Shown: in pieces, positions 8,387 through 17,640 of the stretch
How the letters are laid out: the number at the start of each line of letters is the position of its first letter
How positions within the stretch are numbered: position 1 is the stretch's first letter
Origin: Haloterrigena sp. KLK7
Lineage (GTDB): Archaea; Halobacteriota; Halobacteria; Halobacteriales; Natrialbaceae
Length of the DNA: 64,000 nucleotides
Assembly: GCF_037914945.1 (NCBI RefSeq)
Contig: NZ_CP149787.1
Location: forward strand, 1,488,001-1,552,000
Reading direction: 5' to 3'
The notes under the pieces: generated by a model
Databases searched by the model: none
Seen by the model: only the letters and a program-made list of their open reading frames with translations
Told to the model about the DNA's origin: nothing
Made by a program: the position numbers and the translations under genes

Positions 8387-10597
8387 ATGACTCCCTCGCC
8401 GCGATCACGACCGCGTACGGTGATCTACCTCGCCGAGACCGACGCCGCGGCCCGCGACGGCGCGGCCGCCCTCGAGGGCGTCGACTCGGGCCCACAGCGG
8501 CTGGTCCAGCCGCTGACGCCGGACGCGGTCGATCAACTGGACAGTTGGGCGGCCGAGGCCGACTGCGTCGTCTTCGCTGCGACGCCGACGACCGCGGCGG
8601 GCGCCACGCTGCTCCAGGCCGTCGGGGCCTGTGGGCCGACGCCGGTGATACTCTTCTCCGAGGCCGCGTACGCGCCGTCGGCCGCGCGGGCGACCGACGG
8701 GATCGACGGCTACGTCCGCCGGGATACCGACGACGCCGTCGCTCACCTCGCGGACGAGATCGAGTGGGCGTGCGCCGGCGAGCGCGAGGACGCGCCGACG
8801 GCGCTGCCCGCCGCAGATCCGGACGCTGACGCGGCGTCGGACGCCGTCGAGACGGGCGATACCGATGACGCGACCGATACCGGTGACGCGACCGGACGGC
8901 CGACCGCCGGGCTCCTCGAGTCGATCGCCGAGGTCACCGGCTGCGAGGAACGCGGTCCCCTCTTCCAGCGGCTGGTCGAGATCGCCGCCGACGTCGCCGG
9001 GGTCGAGTACGGCTGGCTGTCGACGGTCCACTTCGGCGAGTTGACGGCGCAGGCGACCACCGAGGCGGTCGCGGCGAACGACCTCGAGCCGATCCCCCGG
9101 GAGGGCCCGCTCGACGAGGCGCTGCGGACCGGCGATCCGATCCGAATCGACGATCTCGCGGCCCGCGAGGACCTGACGACGCCCCTCGAGGGCGTAACGT
9201 CGCTGTGCTGTGCGCCGGTCGGCGACGTCGGCCTCCTCCTGCTCGCCGCCGAGGACCCGGCGGCGTTCGACGAGCGGGACCGCGACCGCCTCGCCGCGTG
9301 CGGACGGTTCGGCGCCGCCGCCCTCGAGCGCCTCGAGACCGCGTCTGGCCTTCGAACCGACCGCGATCGGCTGCGCCGGGAACTGGACCGCGTCGAGGCG
9401 AATCGGGAGCGACTGGCCGCCGAGCGCGACGAACTCGAGGCCGAGCGCGACCGCCTCGCCGCGGAACGCGACCGCGCCCGAGCGCTGTTCGCGAACGTCC
9501 CGGAACCGGCGGTCCGCTACGAGATCGACGGCGGCCGACCGATCGTCCGGGACGTCAACGACGCCTTTGCCGACGTCTTCGGCACCGATTCGACGGCGAT
9601 CGTCGGCGAGCCGCTCGACGCGGCGACCGTCCCGCCGGGACTCGAGCACCGACAGGAGAGGCTGATCGAGGCGCTGCGGACCGGGGACCGCCGGCAACTG
9701 GGCAGTCGGCGCGAGACCGTCGACGGCGTCCGCGAGTTCCGCCTGACGCTGATCCCCTTCGAGGCGGCCGATTCGGACGGGTCCGACCCGAGTCGCGACG
9801 GTGCCGACGGCCCCGAGACGGCCGATGACGGGATTCACAACCCCGAGGGGCTGATCGTCTACAGCGACGTCACCGACGCGAACCGCCGGGAGCGAGCGCT
9901 GGCGGCCGCCGAGGCGCGCCTCGAGTCGATCGCCGAGAGCCTCGAGGCGGACGTCCGGACGTCGCTGAACGTCGCCCGGGGCTATCTCGAACTCGCCGAG
10001 GAGACCGGCGACGCGGAGCACTTCGCGGAGGTCGAAACGGCCCAGGAACGCCTGCGCGAGCGCGTCGCGGAACTGCTCGCGGTCGCCCGTCGAGACGCGG
10101 TGGCCGTCGAGACCGAACCCGTCGCCGTCACTGACGTCGCGCGCCGGGCCTGGGTCGCCGTCGACACCGGCGACGCGCGGCTCGTGACCGGCGAGGACCG
10201 CGTCCTCGAGGCCGACAAGGCGCAGGTGCGGGAGCTGTTCGAACACCTGTTGCGGGCGGCAGTCGAGAGCGTCGACGCCGACGGAGACGGGGCCGACGAC
10301 GAGGACGCCGGGGACGGGACCGCCGAAACCGGCGGCGACGCTCCGATCGTCACCGTCGGGGCGACCGACGACGGGTTCGCCGTGAGCGGCCACCCCGCAG
10401 GGACCGACGTCGACCCCACCGGACGGGAAACGACCCCCGTCGACGGCCGGTTGACCGCCGCCGACGGCACCGGGTCCGAGCTCGGCCCCGTCGAACGGAT
10501 CGCCGACGCCCACGGCTGGGACGTCGGCGTCGCCGAGGGCGAGGGCACCGCGTTCGCGTTCCGTGGGGTCGGTCCAGCCGACGTGAACGGCGACTGA
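8387..10597 (+). CDS. GAF/PAS sensor with a degenerate histidine-kinase core
   Basis: A 736-residue soluble signalling protein. Residues 1-125 look like a degenerate receiver; an acidic linker follows, then a GAF domain (about 185-320), a charged coiled coil (about 325-365) and a PAS domain (about 366-470). The C-terminal third keeps the outline of HisKA plus HATPase. The H-box reads LEADVRTSLNVARG, where haloarchaeal kinases normally have SHDLRNPLNVA, so Ala521 occupies the phospho-His position. The N-box reads LFEHLLRAAVE and has lost its asparagine, and the G1 position has DDGFAVSGH instead of DxGxG. It probably senses but does not phosphorylate. No response regulator lies next to it. Confidence 0.8.
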   Translation: MTPSPRSRPRTVIYLAETDAAARDGAAALEGVDSGPQRLVQPLTPDAVDQLDSWAAEADCVVFAATPTTAAGATLLQAVGACGPTPVILFSEAAYAPSAARATDGIDGYVRRDTDDAVAHLADEIEWACAGEREDAPTALPAADPDADAASDAVETGDTDDATDTGDATGRPTAGLLESIAEVTGCEERGPLFQRLVEIAADVAGVEYGWLSTVHFGELTAQATTEAVAANDLEPIPREGPLDEALRTGDPIRIDDLAAREDLTTPLEGVTSLCCAPVGDVGLLLLAAEDPAAFDERDRDRLAACGRFGAAALERLETASGLRTDRDRLRRELDRVEANRERLAAERDELEAERDRLAAERDRARALFANVPEPAVRYEIDGGRPIVRDVNDAFADVFGTDSTAIVGEPLDAATVPPGLEHRQERLIEALRTGDRRQLGSRRETVDGVREFRLTLIPFEAADSDGSDPSRDGADGPETADDGIHNPEGLIVYSDVTDANRRERALAAAEARLESIAESLEADVRTSLNVARGYLELAEETGDAEHFAEVETAQERLRERVAELLAVARRDAVAVETEPVAVTDVARRAWVAVDTGDARLVTGEDRVLEADKAQVRELFEHLLRAAVESVDADGDGADDEDAGDGTAETGGDAPIVTVGATDDGFAVSGHPAGTDVDPTGRETTPVDGRLTAADGTGSELGPVERIADAHGWDVGVAEGEGTAFAFRGVGPADVNGD

Positions 10598-10677
10598 CGG
10601 AGGCACTCGAGCGCGCCAGCGGCCGTTTTCGGACGGGGGTTTACGAGGACTCGAGTCGAAACGAGGGGCCGAGAGCC

Positions 10678-11552
10678 GTGGTGAACGGAACGCTGGTCCG
10701 GGCGGACGGGTATCCGGCCCCCGAACGGTTCGACGATCCGGCCGTCGCGGAGTACGGGCTCTTCTCGCGGTACGCGGACGCGGCGGCGCTGCTCGAGGCG
10801 TCGTCGCTGTCGGTCGACCGCGTCGAGCCGTCGCCGGCCACCCTCGAGGACCTCTGGCTGTGCTGTTCGGAGCGGCGGCTCCGGCGCCTCCTCGGGTCCC
10901 CGCCGGCGGACCCGCGAACCGTCTCGAGCGCCGACCCGGAGCTGCGGGCGGAGGCGCTCGCCGTCGGCGGGACGCTCGCGGCGACCGAAGCTTCCTGTTC
11001 TCGATGCACGGCTGGAACCTGTTTCCCGGCACCGGCTGGCTCCACGAGACCGGCCGCGGGCACGCGACGGGTAACCACCTCAACGTCCCGCTCCCGGCCG
11101 CCACCGGCGGGCGGACGTCCCTCGCCGTCCTCGAGCGACTGCTCCCGCCGTGGCTCCGGCGAGTCGATCCCGATCTCGTCGTCTACGTCGCCGGTGCGGA
11201 CGTTCACGCGGCCGATCCGACGGGGAACCTCCGGCTCACGGTCGGCGAGATCCACGAGCGCGACCGCCTCGTCGCCGAGCACGTCGGCGCTCGCCCGCTC
11301 GTCGCGGTGCTGGGCGGCGGCTACGGGCCCGAGGCGGGGACGATCCACGCCAACACTGCGGCGGCGATTCTCGAGGGTGACGTCGATTCGGACCCGATAC
11401 GAACGCCGGACGGCTCGGCGATCGAACCTGACGAACGACCGACGCCGGAAACGAAAGGCGACGACGCGCCTCGAGTGGTCGCTCGGCGGTGGCTCGCGGC
11501 GCTCGTCGACTACTGCGAGCGTCACTACGACGGGGTGGCCGATCCCGAATAG
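10678..11552 (+). pseudogene. Histone deacetylase family gene with internal deletion and frameshift
   Basis: The 5' part, in one frame, carries an HDAC-like N-terminus (VEPSPATLEDL, ALAVGGTLAATEA). At about 10985-10995 the family match jumps to another frame and to the later motifs: LFSMHGWNLFPGTG, NVPLP, VVYVAGADVHAADPTGNLRLT and LGGGYG, ending at 11552. The roughly 70 residues that normally separate these parts, which hold the HH pair and the DxD/H zinc ligands, are missing. With both a deletion and a frame change the product cannot be an active deacetylase. The N-terminal start is uncertain (GTG near 10678). An assembly error would have to remove about 200 bases, which is less likely than real decay. 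Confidence 0.7.
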
Positions 11553-11578
11553 CGAACGGAGGGAAAACCGAACCGCGG

Positions 11579-12571
11579 TCAGGCCTCGTCCTCGAGGGCC
11601 AGCGACGCCAGCATGGCCTCGAGTTGCAGCCGCTCGTTCGCGCCCTCAGTGATCCGATAGTCCACTTCGCCAAGTCGCTCGAGCAGCCGAACCGTCGCCC
11701 GCTCGGGGATGTCGAACTCCCAGGCCGAGCGGTGGAGCTGATCGATGACGTCGCCGCCGGCGAGGCCGCGCTCCATCAGGAGGTCCTCGAGGGCGGCGCG
11801 AGCGGCGGTGAAGTCGCCGTCGATGGCGTGCTCGACCATCTCCTCGACCTCCTCCGGGCGGGCGGTGGCGGTGATCGCGAAGACGGTCTCCTCGTCGACG
11901 GTCTCGCCCATCACGGCGGCCGCCTGGAGGCCGTTGATCGCCTTTCGCATGTCGCCGTCGGACGCGTAGACCAGCGCGTCGACGCCGTCGTCGGTGACCT
12001 CGATCCCCTCGTTGTCGGCGATTTCCCGGACTTGGGCCTCGATGGCGTCCTCTGTGAGTTCGGTGAATCGGAAGACCGCACACCGCGATTGAATGGGGTC
12101 GATGATCTGGCTCGAGTAGTTACACGAGAGGATGAAGCGCGTGTTGTTCGAGAACTGCTCCATCGTCCGGCGCAGCGCCGACTGGGCGTCGGAGGTCAGC
12201 GCGTCGGCCTCGTCCAAGAAGATGATGCGGTGATCGTAGCCGCCGAAGGACGAGCGCGCGAAGTCCTTGATCCGGTCGCGGACGACGTCGATCCCGCGCT
12301 GGTCGGAGGCGTTCAGTTCGAGGAAGTTCTCGCGCCAGTCGTCGTCGTAGATTTCGCGGGCGATAGCCTGTGCTGCGGTCGTCTTGCCGGTTCCCGCCGG
12401 CCCCGCGAACATGAGGTGGGGGAGGTCGTCCTGCTCGACGTACCGCTTCAGGCGCGGCACGATGTTCTCGTGGCCCTTGATCTCGTCGAGCCGTTCCGGG
12501 CGGTACTTCTCGATCCAGACTTCGGTCTTCCCGGGAGTCGGCTCCGCCGCCTCGACGTCGGCCTCGCTCAT
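11579..12571 (-). CDS. rfcS: Replication factor C small subunit
   Basis: AAA+ clamp-loader subunit that opens PCNA and loads it at primer-template junctions. The 330-residue protein has IEKYRP at the N-terminus, Walker A GPAGTGKT, Walker B LDEADALT, and the arginine-finger motif SRC after the sensor-1 region (ILSCNYSS). No intein is present, although many archaeal rfcS genes carry one. Length matches the family. It converges on the broken deacetylase gene with 26 bases between stops. Confidence 0.96.
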   Translation of the reverse strand: MSEADVEAAEPTPGKTEVWIEKYRPERLDEIKGHENIVPRLKRYVEQDDLPHLMFAGPAGTGKTTAAQAIAREIYDDDWRENFLELNASDQRGIDVVRDRIKDFARSSFGGYDHRIIFLDEADALTSDAQSALRRTMEQFSNNTRFILSCNYSSQIIDPIQSRCAVFRFTELTEDAIEAQVREIADNEGIEVTDDGVDALVYASDGDMRKAINGLQAAAVMGETVDEETVFAITATARPEEVEEMVEHAIDGDFTAARAALEDLLMERGLAGGDVIDQLHRSAWEFDIPERATVRLLERLGEVDYRITEGANERLQLEAMLASLALEDEA

Positions 12572-12732
12572 ACCGCTCGAAAGGGACGGCCGGAAGGTGA
12601 ATCTTGCCTTGTCCGCGTCCGGACGGTCGTCCCGGCGTTACCGTCGTACGGAGCGAATCACGGCGGAAAGACAGTCCGTCGTGCTGACTACTGCGTGTGG
12701 GATTTTTCTCAGCGTTCGTCGTACGGTAGTGT

Positions 12733-13818
12733 ATGGGAGATAACATAAACTCGCGGACACTACTCGTCGTCGCTCTCGTGGGAATCGTCGTCGCTGGCAC
12801 CGTCCCGATGACCGTCGCGGCACAGGCGGATCGAACGGGCGGAACGGTCGTCGTCGAGGAAGGAGAGACGGTCGACAGCCTCGAGGCGTTCGGCGGCACC
12901 GTCATCGTCGAAGGCACCGTGACGGGCGACGTCAGCGGCGTGGCCGGCGACGTCCGGATCGAGGGCGACGTCGGCGGCGACCTCGAGGTCGCGGCCGGCA
13001 GCGTCACGATCGCGGGGACCGTCGAGGGCGACGTCGAAGCCGCCGGCGGGAGCGTGACGATCACCGAGGCGGGCGTCGTCGGTGGGACGACCTCGATCGG
13101 CGCCGGAACGGTCGTCGTCGACGGAACGCTCGAGGGAGACGCGGAGATCGGCGCCGAGACGATCCAACTGGGTGAGGACGCGTCGATCGCGGGCGACCTG
13201 CGCTACGGCGGCGACCTCCAAGGGAACACCGACGCGGTCGCCGGCGACATCGAGCAGGACTCGTCGGTCGGCGTCGATCTCGCGCCGACGATCCAGCCGA
13301 TCGCCTCGTGGCTGTTCGCGGCGTACGCGCTGGCGCTGAACCTCGTGCTCGGAGCCGCGTTGCTCGCCCTGTTCCCCCGGTTCTCTGACGGAGTCGCGGA
13401 CCGCGTCTCGAGCGCGCCCGGTCGGTCCGGGCTGGCCGGGCTCGGCGTCCTCGTCGGCGTCCCCATCCTGCTCATCGCGCTGGCGATCACGGTGGTCGGA
13501 ATCCCGTTCTCGATCGTCGGCGCGTTCGCGTTCGTCCTCGTCGTCTGGCTCGGGATCGTCTACGGTCGCTTCGCCGTCGGGGCGTGGCTCCTCTCGCTCG
13601 TCGGCGTCGGCAATCGGTGGCTCGCGCTGGTGGTCGGGCTGGTCATCGGCGCGGCCCTCGGACTGATTCCGATCGTCGGCGGCGTGCTGGACCTGCTCGT
13701 CCTCCTGCTGGGCATCGGCGCGCTCGCCGTCGGCCTGTACAGCCACTGGCGGACCGCGCGGAAGCGCGACCGAGAACCCCGACACGGGGTCGGCCCCGAC
13801 GGGCCGACGATCGACTAA
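12733..13818 (+). CDS. Bactofilin-like exported repeat protein with membrane C-terminus
   Basis: A 361-residue membrane protein. A signal or anchor helix (about residues 10-30, ending VAAQA) is followed by a beta-helical repeat region to about residue 185, with units such as GDVSGVAGDVRIEGDVGGDLEV and a strong GDV/GTV rhythm typical of bactofilin or polymer-forming domains. The C-terminal half has about four to six hydrophobic segments. The repeats would lie outside the cell, unlike cytosolic bactofilins. The start is taken at the only reasonable ATG before the signal. It may form a surface scaffold; that is inference from the fold. Confidence 0.78.
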   Translation: MGDNINSRTLLVVALVGIVVAGTVPMTVAAQADRTGGTVVVEEGETVDSLEAFGGTVIVEGTVTGDVSGVAGDVRIEGDVGGDLEVAAGSVTIAGTVEGDVEAAGGSVTITEAGVVGGTTSIGAGTVVVDGTLEGDAEIGAETIQLGEDASIAGDLRYGGDLQGNTDAVAGDIEQDSSVGVDLAPTIQPIASWLFAAYALALNLVLGAALLALFPRFSDGVADRVSSAPGRSGLAGLGVLVGVPILLIALAITVVGIPFSIVGAFAFVLVVWLGIVYGRFAVGAWLLSLVGVGNRWLALVVGLVIGAALGLIPIVGGVLDLLVLLLGIGALAVGLYSHWRTARKRDREPRHGVGPDGPTID

Positions 13819-13904
13819 TGGGACCCCGCGTCAGCGCCGGCCCGCCGGTCCGCGGCCGAGGGCGAGAGCGACGCGCTCAAGTCCGCGCTCCCGCAAGAGC
13901 GATC

Positions 13905-14141
13905 ATGCGCGTCACCGTCGATGTCAAGGGCGAGACGACCCACGAGATCGACCTCGAGGCGGTCTCGGCGTCGGGAACGGCCGCGGACGGCGAGACGGTC
14001 TCGACCTATCAGGACCTCCTCCGCGAGGTCGATCTCAGCCCTCACGAGGTGAGCGTCCTCGTCGACGGTCGCCCCGTTCCCGAGGATCAGCCCGTCGAGA
14101 GCGACCACGTGACGGTGTTGCGGTTGATCAAGGGCGGCTAG
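13905..14141 (+). CDS. samp2: Ubiquitin-like small archaeal modifier protein SAMP2
   Basis: A 78-residue beta-grasp protein ending in Gly-Gly, the feature needed for adenylation by the E1-like UbaA, isopeptide conjugation to lysines (sampylation) and thiocarboxylate formation for tRNA thiolation. The stretch LSPHEVSVLVDGRPVPEDQ and the end VLRLIKGG match Haloferax SAMP2 closely, which is how I identify it. The N-terminal half has a short insertion relative to the 66-residue Haloferax protein. No partner gene (ubaA or a JAMM protease) is adjacent. Confidence 0.9.
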   Translation: MRVTVDVKGETTHEIDLEAVSASGTAADGETVSTYQDLLREVDLSPHEVSVLVDGRPVPEDQPVESDHVTVLRLIKGG

Positions 14142-14288
14142 CGGTGGTCACGACTGCTCTCCTCGGGACTCGCGGCCGGAACTGATCGGGGGTAGCGTCC
14201 GCTCGAGTTCCGAGAGCACTCCGTCTTTCCCACGTCTCTGAGCGAAACGTTGATTTTCGGAAGCGCCTAGCTCTCACGTGGCCAGTGA

Positions 14289-15632
14289 ATGACACTTGGT
14301 AACATCGACCGATACGATCCGTCGATGGGCCGACGAATCGGTGGACGAGCCGTGATACTCGGTGCGAGTATGTCCGGTCTCGCCGCCGCGAGGGCGGTTT
14401 CCGACGCGTTCGACGAGGTCGCCGTTCTCGAGCGCGATCCGTTACCGGAGGGTCCCGAGACGCGGGCCGGGGCGCCACAGACCGACCACCCACACGTGCT
14501 TTTGGAGGCCGGTCGAACGACGCTGGAGGACTTTTTCCCCGGCTTCAGCGAAGACGTCATCCGGAACGGCGGACTCATGGTCGATGCCGCGACGGAGATG
14601 AAGTACTACGAGAACGGGGGGTTCTTCGCTGATGGCCCGAATCGGTTGCCGATGCTCTGCGCTAGCAGGGCCTTGTTCGAGCACGTCACTCGCGAACGCG
14701 TACGAGACCTGGAGAACGTCGATCTCCGCGACGGGTGTCGGTTCGTGGACTACGTATTCGAGTCGAAAGACGGCGTTAGAGGGGTGCGATACCGCGATGA
14801 GGACGGGACCGGAGCGACGCTCTCGGCGGACCTCGTCGTCGACGCGACCGGTCGAACCAGCCGAACGCCCGCCTGGCTCGAGGAGCACGGATTCCGAGCG
14901 CCGGACGTCGACGAAGTGACCGTCGACGTGACCTACAGCACGATCCGTCTCGATAGACCGACGGGCGAACGAACCGTTCTGTTCGTCCCGCCGTCCCCGC
15001 CGCGCACCCGTGGGGTCGCAGCGATCCCGATAGAAGACGATCAGTGGGAGTTCATCCTCCAGGGAATCCACGGGGACACCACACCGACGGACCCCGACGC
15101 GTTCCTCGCATTCGCGAACAGTTTCCCGGTCGCCGAGGCGGGACGGCTGCCGGCCGAACGCGAGTGGACCTCCGAGGAGATCCGCCACTATCCGTTTCCG
15201 TCGAGCATCAGGCGCCGCTACGACGAGCTCGAGGCGTTCCCCGACGGGCTCGTCGTGACCGGTGACGCGATCGCCAGCTTCAATCCGGTATACGGGCAGG
15301 GGATGTCGATCGGCGCGCTGGACGCGCTGATGGTCCACCGAACGCTCGCAGAGAACGGGCTCGACGATCTCGCGCTCGAGTACTTTCCGCGCGCCGCCGA
15401 CCTGATAGAACAGGCCTGGCGAGTGGCCGTCGGCGCCGATTTCGAATTCCCGCAGACGACTGGCCCCAAACCCCGGGGAACCGACCTCTTCAATAGATAC
15501 GTGAACCGACTGATCCGGAAGGCCCACGCGGACGACGAACTCACGGACGCGTTCTACCGCGTGTTCAGGCTGGAGCGTTCCGCCACGACGCTGTTGCGTC
15601 CCGGCATCGCGTGGCGAGTGCTGCGGCCGTAA
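14289..15632 (+). CDS. FAD-dependent monooxygenase/oxidoreductase
   Basis: A 447-residue flavoprotein of the p-hydroxybenzoate hydroxylase / geranylgeranyl reductase fold. The N-terminal dinucleotide motif AVILGASMSGLAAARA is followed by an acidic strand end (VAVLERD), then DATGR and, near residue 330, GDAIASFNPVYGQGMSIG, the conserved FAD-ribityl motif. A start at the second ATG (14325) would also keep the FAD fold. Substrate is unknown. It stands alone between samp2 and a convergent transporter. Similar archaeal genes are often annotated as tryptophan halogenase- or squalene epoxidase-like; the sequence does not decide. Confidence 0.85.
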   Translation: MTLGNIDRYDPSMGRRIGGRAVILGASMSGLAAARAVSDAFDEVAVLERDPLPEGPETRAGAPQTDHPHVLLEAGRTTLEDFFPGFSEDVIRNGGLMVDAATEMKYYENGGFFADGPNRLPMLCASRALFEHVTRERVRDLENVDLRDGCRFVDYVFESKDGVRGVRYRDEDGTGATLSADLVVDATGRTSRTPAWLEEHGFRAPDVDEVTVDVTYSTIRLDRPTGERTVLFVPPSPPRTRGVAAIPIEDDQWEFILQGIHGDTTPTDPDAFLAFANSFPVAEAGRLPAEREWTSEEIRHYPFPSSIRRRYDELEAFPDGLVVTGDAIASFNPVYGQGMSIGALDALMVHRTLAENGLDDLALEYFPRAADLIEQAWRVAVGADFEFPQTTGPKPRGTDLFNRYVNRLIRKAHADDELTDAFYRVFRLERSATTLLRPGIAWRVLRP

Positions 15633-15771
15633 CCTGTCCCACACCTCCCGATATGCGTTTCCCGTGTCGTGACCGTCCAGCGACGGAAGTGAGGGGAACG
15701 TCGCGACCGTCCGAGGCGAAACGAAAACGACGACCGCAGTCGAGAGTCGACGTTCGACGCGTCGGCCACCC

Positions 15772-17397
15772 TCAATCGTCGTCGGGGGTAGCCGACCCGG
15801 TCGGCGCGGTCGAGCGGTCCTCTTCGCGCAAGAAGACCGCCCGACGGCTGCCGAAGACCCAGATCATGACCCCGACGGCGATCAGCGTGATGATCGCGAA
15901 GGGACCGCCGGCGATGATCGCGGCCTGTTGTAACGCCGTCGTGCCGCCGGCGACCATCAGCAGCGAGGCCAGCGCGCCCATGAGCGCGCCCCAGATGACG
16001 CGGTTGATCGTCGACGGCTTCCGCTTGCCGCCGGTGGTGAGCATCCCCAGCGCCAGCGTCGAGGAGTCCGCCGACGTCACGAAGAACGTCGTCACCAGGA
16101 CGAGGAAGAGGACGGTGAGCAACTCGCCCGCCGGCAGCGCCTCGAACAGCGGGTAGCCGGCGACGGCCTCGTTGTACCCCCACGCCTCGAGCGTCCCGAG
16201 GATGTCGGCCTGGCCGCTCGACTGCAGGAAGATGGACGTCCCGCCCATCGTCGCGAACCAGGGGATCGTGACGGCCGTGGACGCGACGACGCCGGTCGCG
16301 GCGACCTGCCGGACGGTCCGTCCCCGGGAAATCCGGGCGATGAAGAGGCCGACGAACGGCGCCCAGGAGAACCACCACGCCCAGTAGAAGACGGTCCAGG
16401 CGCCGACGAAGCCGGCGTCGGCGCCCTGCCCACCGGTCTGGCCCGCGCCCATGAAGAAGCTCATCGAGACGAACTCGTTGATGTACGCCCCCAGCGCCTG
16501 CGTGCCGACGGTCATGATGTACACCGTCGGCCCGAGGACGAACGCCGCGGCCGTCAGGACGACGAACAGTCCCATGTTGAAGTACGAGATCCGTCGGATC
16601 CCGCGCTCGACGCCGAGCGCGACCGAGGCGGTAAAGGCGACGGTCAGTCCCGTGATCACGAGCACCGTCCCCGCGTCGCCAAAGGAGACGCCGCCGGCGT
16701 ACTCGAGGCCGACGAGGAACTGATTGCCGACCAGCCCGAGCGTCGTCGCGATGCCGCCGATGGTGGCGAACACGGCGAGGACGTCCACGAGCTTCGCCCA
16801 GGGGCTGTCGAGGTTGTCGAACCCGATGATGGGCCCGATGATCGTCGAGATGCGCATCGGCGCGTCCCGACGGTAGGCGAAGTAGGCGATCGGAATCGCC
16901 ACGATCACGTACGCCGACCACGCCGAGAGTCCCCAGTGGAAGAACGTGTACTGGAGCGCGCTGACGGCCGCGGCTGTCGACTCGGCTTCGACCCCCGAGA
17001 AGGGCGACGGGGTCGAGTAGTGGAAGATCGCCTCCGCCGGCCCCCAGAAGACGATGCCGGCGGCGATCCCCGCGGAGTACAGCATCGCGAAGTACGCGAG
17101 AAAGCTGAACTCGGGGTCCTCGTCCGGCTCGCCCAGCTTGATGTTGCCCCAGGGACCGAAGATGAGGAACAACACGAACGCCACGAGCGCGAACATCGAC
17201 ACGAGATACGCCCAGCCGAAACTCGTCCAGAGGTACTCGTTGGTTCCCTCCATGAGCGCGAGCGTTTGGCTCTCCCGGAAGAGAAACGCCGCGACGACCA
17301 GCGCGGCGACGACGAATCCGACCCCGAAGACGATCGGATCGAGTTCGTCGAGGAACGTTCGGACCGCTCCCTCTCCGTCCCGTTCGCGGTCACTCAT
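15772..17397 (-). CDS. BCCT family betaine/carnitine/choline transporter
   Basis: A 541-residue secondary transporter with about 12 membrane helices that imports trimethylammonium compounds such as glycine betaine. The family signature is plain: YWAWWFSWAPFVGLFIARIS followed by RGRTVRQ, with FHWGLSAWSAYV earlier. Both termini are short and charged, without the long C-terminal osmosensor of BetP. It sits downstream, on the same strand, of the dehydrogenase/dehydratase pair but with a 243-base gap, so it probably has its own promoter. With dimethylglycine- and sarcosine-oxidising enzymes nearby, uptake for catabolism as well as osmoprotection is likely. Confidence 0.93.
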   Translation of the reverse strand: MSDRERDGEGAVRTFLDELDPIVFGVGFVVAALVVAAFLFRESQTLALMEGTNEYLWTSFGWAYLVSMFALVAFVLFLIFGPWGNIKLGEPDEDPEFSFLAYFAMLYSAGIAAGIVFWGPAEAIFHYSTPSPFSGVEAESTAAAVSALQYTFFHWGLSAWSAYVIVAIPIAYFAYRRDAPMRISTIIGPIIGFDNLDSPWAKLVDVLAVFATIGGIATTLGLVGNQFLVGLEYAGGVSFGDAGTVLVITGLTVAFTASVALGVERGIRRISYFNMGLFVVLTAAAFVLGPTVYIMTVGTQALGAYINEFVSMSFFMGAGQTGGQGADAGFVGAWTVFYWAWWFSWAPFVGLFIARISRGRTVRQVAATGVVASTAVTIPWFATMGGTSIFLQSSGQADILGTLEAWGYNEAVAGYPLFEALPAGELLTVLFLVLVTTFFVTSADSSTLALGMLTTGGKRKPSTINRVIWGALMGALASLLMVAGGTTALQQAAIIAGGPFAIITLIAVGVMIWVFGSRRAVFLREEDRSTAPTGSATPDDD

Positions 17398-17568
17398 CGC
17401 CGATCACACGCCACCGGCGTCCGATAACTCGCTCGCTCGGTCGATCCCTCTCGAGTTCGCTCACGGGCGAATCGACGAACGCACCCTCGTTCCGCTCCGG
17501 CACAGGTGTTGCGCCAATGTGTTCCATGATCTCACGCACCGTGGTGAAGAATAACAAGTACCGCAATC

Positions 17569-17580
17569 AAGATTGATCTT
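17569..17580. promoter_or_regulatory. Short inverted repeat upstream of the BCCT gene
   Basis: AAGAT-TG-ATCTT is a two-arm inverted repeat in an unusually A/T-rich patch (17550-17605) between ilvA and the BCCT gene. A leftward TATA-like word, GGTATAAAAG, lies just beyond it near 17590-17602. It is about 180 bases from the transporter start, so it could mark a leadered promoter and operator, or the end of the ilvA transcript. Weak evidence. Confidence 0.25.
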
Positions 17581-17640
17581 AATAACCGGCGTCGCTTTTA
17601 TACCGCCGACCGAACCGGTTAGCGAGAAGAGTGGGGAAAG

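Noticed and set aside
10648-10670. Orc-box-like CTCGAGTCGAAACGAGGGG upstream of the deacetylase remnant
   Set aside because: It lacks the TCCA half and long G-run; CTCGAG-containing words are common in this genome, so one partial match is not evidence.
8405-11104. 899-codon open frame opposite the GAF/PAS sensor
   Set aside because: It spans the sensor and the broken deacetylase on the wrong strand, with arginine-rich shadow composition and no domain.
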